Shown: piece by piece, positions 6,941-11,391 of the stretch | How the letters are laid out: the number at the start of each line of letters is the position of its first letter | How positions within the stretch are numbered: position 1 is the stretch's first letter | DNA from: Propionibacteriaceae bacterium | GTDB taxonomy: Bacteria; Actinomycetota; Actinomycetes; Propionibacteriales; Propionibacteriaceae | Length of the DNA: 11,391 nt | Reading direction: 5' to 3' | Assembly (NCBI GenBank): GCA_031254155.1 | Contig: JAIRVA010000104.1 | Span: forward strand, 1 to 11,391 | Position numbers and translations under genes: made by a program | The notes under the pieces: generated by a model | Database searches by the model: none | What the model was told of the DNA's origin: nothing | The model's input: the letters and a program-made list of their open reading frames with translations, nothing else

Positions 6941-6984
6941 GGACCGACCCACTGGCCCCCCCCTTTGACAGGGGGAGACGGTCC
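6941..6984 (+). terminator. Putative terminator after the DUF3048 gene
   Basis: The inner stem CCCCC (6959–6963) / GGGGG (6971–6975) has loop TTTGACA. It is enclosed by an outer perfect pairing GGACCG (6941–6946) / CGGTCC (6979–6984). It sits 28 nt after the stop codon and ends about 48 nt before the next promoter box. No strong U-tract follows (ATTTCG). Confidence 0.5.
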
Positions 6985-7032
6985 ATTTCGCTCCCTGCCG
7001 ACGGTTCCCCCGAACTTGTCTCCCTCCCGCAC

Positions 7033-7044
7033 TATGCTGGAGTC
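7033..7044 (+). promoter_or_regulatory. −10 box placed for a leaderless quinone oxidoreductase transcript
   Basis: TATGCT (7033–7038) lies exactly 6 nt before ATG 7045. GGAG at 7039–7042 is only 2 nt from the ATG, too close for normal Shine–Dalgarno use, so a leaderless mRNA is the better reading. No −35 box stands out. Confidence 0.55.
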
Positions 7045-8034
7045 ATGCGTGTAATCACGGTGGCACAGCCCGGCGGGCCGGAAGAACTGCGCCTCACGAC
7101 GACACCGATTCCTGAACCGGGGCCGGGCGAGGTCCGTCTGGCCGTCGCGGCGGCCGGCCTCAACCGGGCCGACCTGCTCCAGCGCCGCGGCTTCTACCCG
7201 CCGCCGCCCGGTGCCTCCGACATCCTGGGCCTCGAGGTGTCCGGCTGGGTCGACGCCCTCGGGCCCGGCGTCACGGCCCCGGTACTCGGCGAGCCGGTGG
7301 TCGCGTTGCTGACGGGCGGGGGGTACGCGGAATTCGCGGTCGTACCCGCCGTCCAGTGCGCCCCCGTACCCCGGGGTGTCGGCCTCACCGAGGCCGCCGC
7401 CATCATGGAAACCGCGGCCACCGTGGTGTCCAACTTCGACAGCATCCGCGTCCGGCCAGGGGAGACGATCCTGATTCACGGGGGTACGGGCGGGATCGGG
7501 TCGTTCGCGATCCCGTACGCCAAGTACCTCGGGCTGACCGTCATGACCACGGTCGGCCGGGCGGCGAAGGCGGCCCACGCCCGCGCGGCCGGGGCGGACG
7601 TCGTGGTCGACTACCACGAGGACTGGGCGGCGGCGGTACGCGCGGCGACCGGTGGCCGCGGGGTGGACGCGATCCTCGACATCATCGGGGCGAAGTACCT
7701 GGAGGCCAACGTCGGTTTGCTCGCCCACGGCGGGCGGCTGGTCGTGATCGGGCTGCAGGGCGGCCGGAAGGCGACACTCGACCTCAATCAGCTACTCACC
7801 AAGGCAGCCACCATCACGGCGACGAGCCTGCGCCTGCGGCCGGTGGCGGAGAAGGCGGCGATCGTCCGCGCGGTGGTCGACCGGGTGTGGCCGCTGTTCG
7901 AGTCGGGTGCCATCCCGCTGCCGCCGATCACCACCTTCCCCCTGGCGGACGCCCGCGCAGCCCACGAGTTGCTGGAGTCTGGCGAGGCCCGGGGGAAGGT
8001 CCTCCTCAGCGTCAATCAACCGTCTGGACGGTAG
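7045..8034 (+). CDS. NAD(P)H-quinone oxidoreductase, PIG3-type medium-chain reductase
   Basis: This 329-residue zinc-independent medium-chain dehydrogenase/reductase reduces quinones with NAD(P)H in the cytoplasm. The GroES-like N-terminal half shows the hallmark NRADLLQRRGFYPPPPGASDILGLE (about residues 40–64), characteristic of the PIG3/quinone oxidoreductase family. GGGYAEFAVV and the METAATVVSNF segment lead into the Rossmann domain with HGGTGGIG (145–152). The zinc ligands of classical alcohol dehydrogenases are absent. The C-terminal ARAAHELLESGEARGKVLL is typical of the family. The stop codon TAG is also the first half of the −10 box of the next gene, 9 nt before its ATG. The physiological substrate cannot be told from sequence. 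Confidence 0.92.
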   Translation: MRVITVAQPGGPEELRLTTTPIPEPGPGEVRLAVAAAGLNRADLLQRRGFYPPPPGASDILGLEVSGWVDALGPGVTAPVLGEPVVALLTGGGYAEFAVVPAVQCAPVPRGVGLTEAAAIMETAATVVSNFDSIRVRPGETILIHGGTGGIGSFAIPYAKYLGLTVMTTVGRAAKAAHARAAGADVVVDYHEDWAAAVRAATGGRGVDAILDIIGAKYLEANVGLLAHGGRLVVIGLQGGRKATLDLNQLLTKAATITATSLRLRPVAEKAAIVRAVVDRVWPLFESGAIPLPPITTFPLADARAAHELLESGEARGKVLLSVNQPSGR

Positions 8035-8043
8035 GCTTGTACC
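8032..8043 (+). promoter_or_regulatory. −10 box overlapping the quinone oxidoreductase stop codon
   Basis: TAGGCT (8032–8037) is followed by 6 nt and ATG 8044. Its first three bases are the TAG stop of the upstream gene. No Shine–Dalgarno sequence precedes ATG 8044, so either a leaderless transcript or termination–reinitiation from the upstream gene must start it. Confidence 0.5.
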
Positions 8044-8253
8044 ATGTCCAGCGAACCCATCGATGTCGGCCCGCTCTACGGCGGCGACCGGCCCATCCTT
8101 GATTCCGACCGGCAACTTGTGATCAACCTGCTTGATGCCGCGCGGGGGGACTCGCGCCTGACGGAGTATGACTTTGCGGCCCGCGTCGCCCGGGTTCGGG
8201 CCGCCCGGTTTTTCGACGACCTCGTACCCGTGACGCGCGACCTCATGGCCTAA
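8044..8253 (+). CDS. DUF1707 (SHOCT-like) small protein
   Basis: A 69-residue protein. LDSDRQLVINLLDAARGDSRLTEYDFAARVARVRAARFFDDLVPVTRDL (about 19–67) matches the pattern of DUF1707. The pattern has an Asp/Arg start, a Gly-x-Ser/Arg-Leu turn, an acidic/aromatic residue before a two-residue-spaced Arg, then a helix leading to a DL repeat. DUF1707 domains are common at the N-termini of actinobacterial membrane proteins and as stand-alone small proteins; no biochemical role is established. No membrane segment is present here. It is 9 nt downstream of the quinone oxidoreductase and likely shares its transcript in part. A perfect 20-bp hairpin begins 57 nt after the stop. Confidence 0.75.
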   Translation: MSSEPIDVGPLYGGDRPILDSDRQLVINLLDAARGDSRLTEYDFAARVARVRAARFFDDLVPVTRDLMA

Positions 8254-8309
8254 GGACCGTGCCCTGAGCGGCGACTGCCCGCCTGACGACGCAGCGCAGA
8301 TGAGCGGTT

Positions 8310-8355
8310 GGTCTCCGTGTGGTCGGATCACTGACGATCCGACCACACGGAGACC
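8310..8355 (+). terminator. Perfect 20-bp inverted repeat, probable terminator of the oxidoreductase–DUF1707 unit
   Basis: Arms 8310–8329 (starting GGTCTCCG, ending TCGGATC) and 8336–8355 are exact reverse complements around the 6-nt loop ACTGAC. No U-tract follows. It lies downstream of the DUF1707 stop with no gene between, the usual place for an actinobacterial hairpin-only terminator. A regulator-binding palindrome is the alternative. Confidence 0.6.
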
Positions 8356-8580
8356 CTGGCTCCCCGGCCCTGATCCGATCAGTCATCCCACCCGAGATAT
8401 CATCTCGCCCACTAACCTGATCTGGGTCGCGCTTCGCTGAAGGGCCGACGCAAGTCTTCCCCGCTGATGCGTGTCCCGCTACACGATTGTACACCGGGAG
8501 CTATCTAATATTGTAGGACGCTACCTCTGCGAAGTGCAAGCCTTTTTCTACCAGACTGTCACGCCCAGACTAAACTTATC

Positions 8581-8615
8581 TTGTGCCCCAGGCGAGTTCG
8601 CGCTATGCTTTTCGC
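8581..8615 (+). promoter_or_regulatory. ppgK promoter, leaderless layout
   Basis: TTGTGC (8581–8586), a 17-nt spacer and TATGCT (8604–8609), then 6 nt to ATG 8616. This is the best −35/−10 pair in the window and fixes the ppgK start. No Shine–Dalgarno sequence is present. Confidence 0.65.
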
Positions 8616-9374
8616 ATGGCAGAACTGGCTTTCGGCGTTGATATCGGCGGTTCGGGCGTCAAGGGTGCGCCCGTTGATCTGGTGACAGGGGAATGTACGG
8701 CCGAGCGCGTCCGGATTCCCACCCCGCAGCCGTCGACCCCCAAGGCGGTCGCCAAGACCGTCGCCCAGGTCCTGGCCGAGTTCGGCGACGCCGCGGCGGG
8801 CCTGGCGGTCGGCATCACCGTACCGTGCGTGGTGACCCACGGCATCACCCGCTCCGCCGCCAATATCGACAAGAAGTGGATCGATTACGCCGCGGCCGAT
8901 GTCTTGGCCGACATTCTCGGGCGGCCGATCACCCTCATGAACGACGCCGACGCGGCGGGCCTGGCCGAGGTCTACTACGGTGCGGCGCAGGGCCAGGCCG
9001 GGCTGGTGATCGTGACGACGCTGGGTACGGGGATCGGTACGGCGATGATCTACGACGGCGTCCTCATCCCCAACTCCGAACTGGGCCACCTCGAGATCGA
9101 CGGGTTCGACGCCGAGAAGCGGGCCGCCGCCAGCGCGCGGACGGAGGAGGACCTCAACTGGAATACGTACATCAAGCGGCTGCAGCGGTATTACGAGGTG
9201 CTGGAAGCCCTGTTCACCCCGGACCTGTTCGTGGTGGGCGGCGGGATCAGCCGCAACTCCGAGAAGTTCCTGCCGTTCCTCCGCCTGCGCGCGCCCATCG
9301 TACCCGCGAAGCTCCGTAACCAGGCCGGGATCGTCGGGGCAGCGCGGTTCGCGCACGAGCAGAAAACGGTGTAA
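8616..9374 (+). CDS. ppgK: Polyphosphate glucokinase (ROK-family, PPGK)
   Basis: PPGK phosphorylates glucose to glucose-6-phosphate with inorganic polyphosphate, often also ATP, in the cytoplasm; it is characteristic of Actinobacteria. The 252-residue product has the phosphate-binding VDIGGSGVKGAPVD (8–21), which is the PPGK form of the motif. NDADAAG (109–115) carries the catalytic Asp, LGTGIGTAMI (136–145) is the second phosphate-binding loop, and ELGHLEI (155–161) binds sugar. The C-terminal FVVGGGISRNSEKFLP completes the fold. Length and motifs match the family. ATG 8616 is preferred over the upstream in-frame ATG at 8583 because the −10 box lies between them and homology begins at MAELAFG. 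It stands alone on its promoter, with citrate synthase downstream beyond a small opposite-strand gene. Confidence 0.93.
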   Translation: MAELAFGVDIGGSGVKGAPVDLVTGECTAERVRIPTPQPSTPKAVAKTVAQVLAEFGDAAAGLAVGITVPCVVTHGITRSAANIDKKWIDYAAADVLADILGRPITLMNDADAAGLAEVYYGAAQGQAGLVIVTTLGTGIGTAMIYDGVLIPNSELGHLEIDGFDAEKRAAASARTEEDLNWNTYIKRLQRYYEVLEALFTPDLFVVGGGISRNSEKFLPFLRLRAPIVPAKLRNQAGIVGAARFAHEQKTV

Positions 9375-9394
9375 GCCCGGCCGGAAACGTCAGT

Positions 9395-9416
9395 GAGCCA
9401 CGAGGTCGGTGGTTCC
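9395..9416. terminator. Hairpin between convergent ppgK and the 75-residue ORF
   Basis: GAGCCAC (9395–9401), loop GAGGTCG (9402–9408), GTGGTTC (9409–9415): 7 bp with one G·U. It immediately follows the stop of the minus-strand gene and lies 20 nt after the ppgK stop. The sequence is nearly the same as in the hairpin at 3570–3592. Confidence 0.5.
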
Positions 9417-9644
9417 CTAGGCCTTGGGCGCCGGGGTCGTCTTCACCCCGTCCAGGGCGTCGTAGTGGGAAACCACCTTGTCACGCAGCAGACCCAGTTC
9501 GGCCGGGTCGGCATCGCTGTGGCTGACGATGGCGTCAAGGAAGGCCTCCTCGTCCCGGACCGACTCTGGCTCGGCCCCGACCGTCACCGGGGGGGATGGT
9601 ACGGGAGTTGGCAGGGACTCGGCGGTGGCGTCCGTGTTGCTCAT
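9417..9644 (-). CDS. Hypothetical 75-residue acidic protein
   Basis: I do not recognise this product. The first third is low-complexity (Ser/Thr/Pro/Val-rich, with PTPVPSPPV). It is followed by an acidic, probably helical stretch (about 30–65: RDEEAFLDAIV, DPAELGLLRDKVVSHYDAL) and a TPAPKA tail. There is no signal peptide or membrane segment. It is judged real because AAGGAGAA (minus strand, about 9662–9655) lies 11–12 nt before ATG 9644, a −10 box TAGGCT (9690–9685) lies upstream, and a hairpin follows the stop. It is divergent from citrate synthase, whose promoter abuts its own, so the two may be co-regulated. A longer frame to 9707 would cross the ribosome binding site and is rejected. Confidence 0.65.
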   Translation of the reverse strand: MSNTDATAESLPTPVPSPPVTVGAEPESVRDEEAFLDAIVSHSDADPAELGLLRDKVVSHYDALDGVKTTPAPKA

Positions 9645-9671
9645 CTGTGGTTCACTTCTCCTTAAAGCCGC

Positions 9672-9690
9672 TAGTATCGACACAAGCCTA
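9672..9690. promoter_or_regulatory. Abutting divergent promoters for gltA and the 75-residue gene
   Basis: On the plus strand TAGTAT (9672–9677) would start the gltA transcript near 9684. On the minus strand TAGGCT (9690–9685) would start the small gene near 9678. The two −10 boxes are 7 bp apart and each lies over the other promoter's start region. No convincing −35 box was found for either. Confidence 0.4.
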
Positions 9691-9711
9691 GCCCAGGCCC
9701 CGGTCAACTAC

Positions 9712-9720
9712 GAGGAGGAA
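9712..9720 (+). promoter_or_regulatory. Strong ribosome binding site of gltA
   Basis: GAGGAGGAA ends 2 nt before ATG 9723; the AGGAGG core is 4 nt from the ATG. It is the strongest Shine–Dalgarno sequence in the window and settles the start codon. Confidence 0.8.
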
Positions 9721-9722
9721 CG

Positions 9723-11081
<1,359 letters not shown>

Positions 11082-11112
11082 CGGTACGGGATCCTACCTC
11101 GGCACCCGGTTG

Positions 11113-11160
11113 TACGGTAGCGTTGTGCTCGTCAACATGATGACGGACGAGGAGTCGGGA
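11113..11160 (+). promoter_or_regulatory. Putative promoter and ribosome binding site of meaB
   Basis: Two overlapping −10 candidates, TACGGT (11113–11118) and TAGCGT (11118–11123), precede the gene. GAGGAG (11149–11154) lies 6 nt before GTG 11161. TACGGT is also exactly 6 nt before an in-frame GTG at 11125, which would fit a leaderless start 12 codons longer. Confidence 0.4.
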
Positions 11161-11391
11161 GTGAGTACGGTCGAGGAACTCGTGGCGGGTGTCCTGGCGG
11201 GCAACCGCCGTCAGATCGCACGCGCGATCACCCTTGTCGAGTCGAGTTTGATGGCCGACCGGCCCCGCGCCCACGAGCTGCTCATGACGTTGCGGGAGAG
11301 CCACGACGCCCGCGAACCGGCGGTCCGGGTCGGGGTGACCGGCGTCCCCGGCGCCGGAAAATCGACCTTCATTGATGCACTCGGTGTGAAG
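11161..11391 (+). CDS. meaB: MeaB/ArgK-family GTPase, 3'-truncated by the window
   Basis: MeaB is a G3E P-loop GTPase that protects and reloads adenosylcobalamin-dependent methylmalonyl-CoA mutase; older annotations call it ArgK. The first 77 codons are present. VEELVAGVLAGNRRQIARAITLVES (about 4–28) is the typical N-terminal helical segment of the family. RVGVTGVPGAGKSTFIDALG contains the Walker A motif GVPGAGKST (61–69). The rest of the GTPase lies beyond the window. GTG 11161 is chosen for the GAGGAG ribosome binding site 6 nt upstream and because homology begins here. In-frame ATGs at 11137 and 11140 and GTG 11125 are alternatives. Its presence suggests a methylmalonyl-CoA mutase elsewhere in the genome, possibly nearby. 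Confidence 0.92.
   Translation, partial: MSTVEELVAGVLAGNRRQIARAITLVESSLMADRPRAHELLMTLRESHDAREPAVRVGVTGVPGAGKSTFIDALGVK

Larger units (their letters stand above)
8254..8615. other. Non-coding gap rich in inverted repeats before ppgK
   Basis: No gene is visible in these 362 bases. In order they hold a perfect 20-bp inverted repeat (8310–8355), the palindrome CTGATC-C-GATCAG (8370–8382) and CGAGAT-ATC-ATCTCG (8393–8407). Next come CTTC-GCT-GAAG (8432–8442), CGTGT-CCCGCT-ACACG (8470–8485) overlapping TACA-CGAT-TGTA nested in CCCG/CGGG, and GTAG-GACG-CTAC (8513–8524). The ppgK promoter closes the gap. G+C drops to about 51% over 8461–8580. I find no tRNA or recognised RNA family. Confidence 0.6.

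Noticed and set aside
5536..7728. A 730-codon open frame on the minus strand
   Set aside because: It lies opposite the clearly real DUF3048 and quinone oxidoreductase genes, is Arg/Gly/Asp-rich and shows no family motif. It is the usual antisense shadow of high-G+C coding sequence.
8393..8446. TPP-riboswitch-like fragments (GAGAT…AACCTGATCTGG…GAAGGG) upstream of ppgK
   Set aside because: The ACCTGATCTGG block matches the conserved TPP element, but the 5' GGGGTGCC half, the ACCC segment and the CCAG partner strand with AGCG are missing. The downstream gene is not a thiamine gene and has its own leaderless promoter. Treated as chance resemblance; an Infernal search with the TPP model would settle it.
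9704..9709. TTGACC as a −35 box for the minus-strand 75-residue gene
   Set aside because: It is only 11 nt from the TAGGCT −10 box; a sigma-70-type promoter needs about 16–18.

Overview
The window is high-G+C, actinobacterial-looking DNA. Coding regions are strongly G/C-biased at third positions, and the gene content fits: a polyphosphate glucokinase, a PIG3-type quinone oxidoreductase, a DUF1707-type small protein, a DUF3048 surface protein and a MeaB/ArgK GTPase. The promoters are TANNNT −10 boxes, several only 6–7 nt before the start codon, as is usual for leaderless mRNAs in Actinobacteria. I cannot name a genus; an Actinomycetales/Micrococcales-like organism is my best inference.

Layout. 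(1) 2–3523, + strand: the 3' part of an RNase HI gene fused to a proline-rich linker and an NTF2/DUF4440-like domain, then dacB (PBP4-type D-Ala-D-Ala carboxypeptidase) and tilS (tRNA-Ile lysidine synthetase). (2) 3567–5415, − strand: a patatin-like phospholipase converging on tilS across a hairpin, preceded upstream by a small ribbon-helix-helix (RHH) DNA-binding protein. The RHH gene sits beside a pocket of about 40% G+C (5401–5580). (3) 5764–8253, + strand: a membrane-anchored DUF3048 protein with eleven Pro-Thr repeats, a quinone oxidoreductase and a DUF1707-like 69-residue protein, closed by a perfect 20-bp inverted repeat. (4) 8254–8615: a structured non-coding gap. (5) 8616–11081: polyphosphate glucokinase (+), an unrecognised 75-residue protein (−) and citrate synthase (+), the last two divergent from abutting promoters. 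(6) The window ends in the first 77 codons of meaB.

The genes do not form one pathway. They are mostly housekeeping: cell-wall maturation and tRNA modification (dacB, tilS), sugar phosphorylation feeding the TCA cycle (ppgK, gltA), and B12-enzyme maintenance (meaB). I see no mobile element, CRISPR array, tRNA, rRNA or convincing new multi-gene system.

The points most worth a second look are: the recurrent leaderless-start architecture, including a −10 box that contains the stop codon of the upstream gene; a short hairpin of near-identical sequence at two convergent gene junctions; the structured gap before ppgK; the orphan RHH regulator with a GRP-containing basic tail in an AT-rich pocket; the marked excess of GTAC, especially GGTACG/CGTACC; and the RNase HI–NTF2 fusion, whose C-terminal tail may be frame-disrupted.
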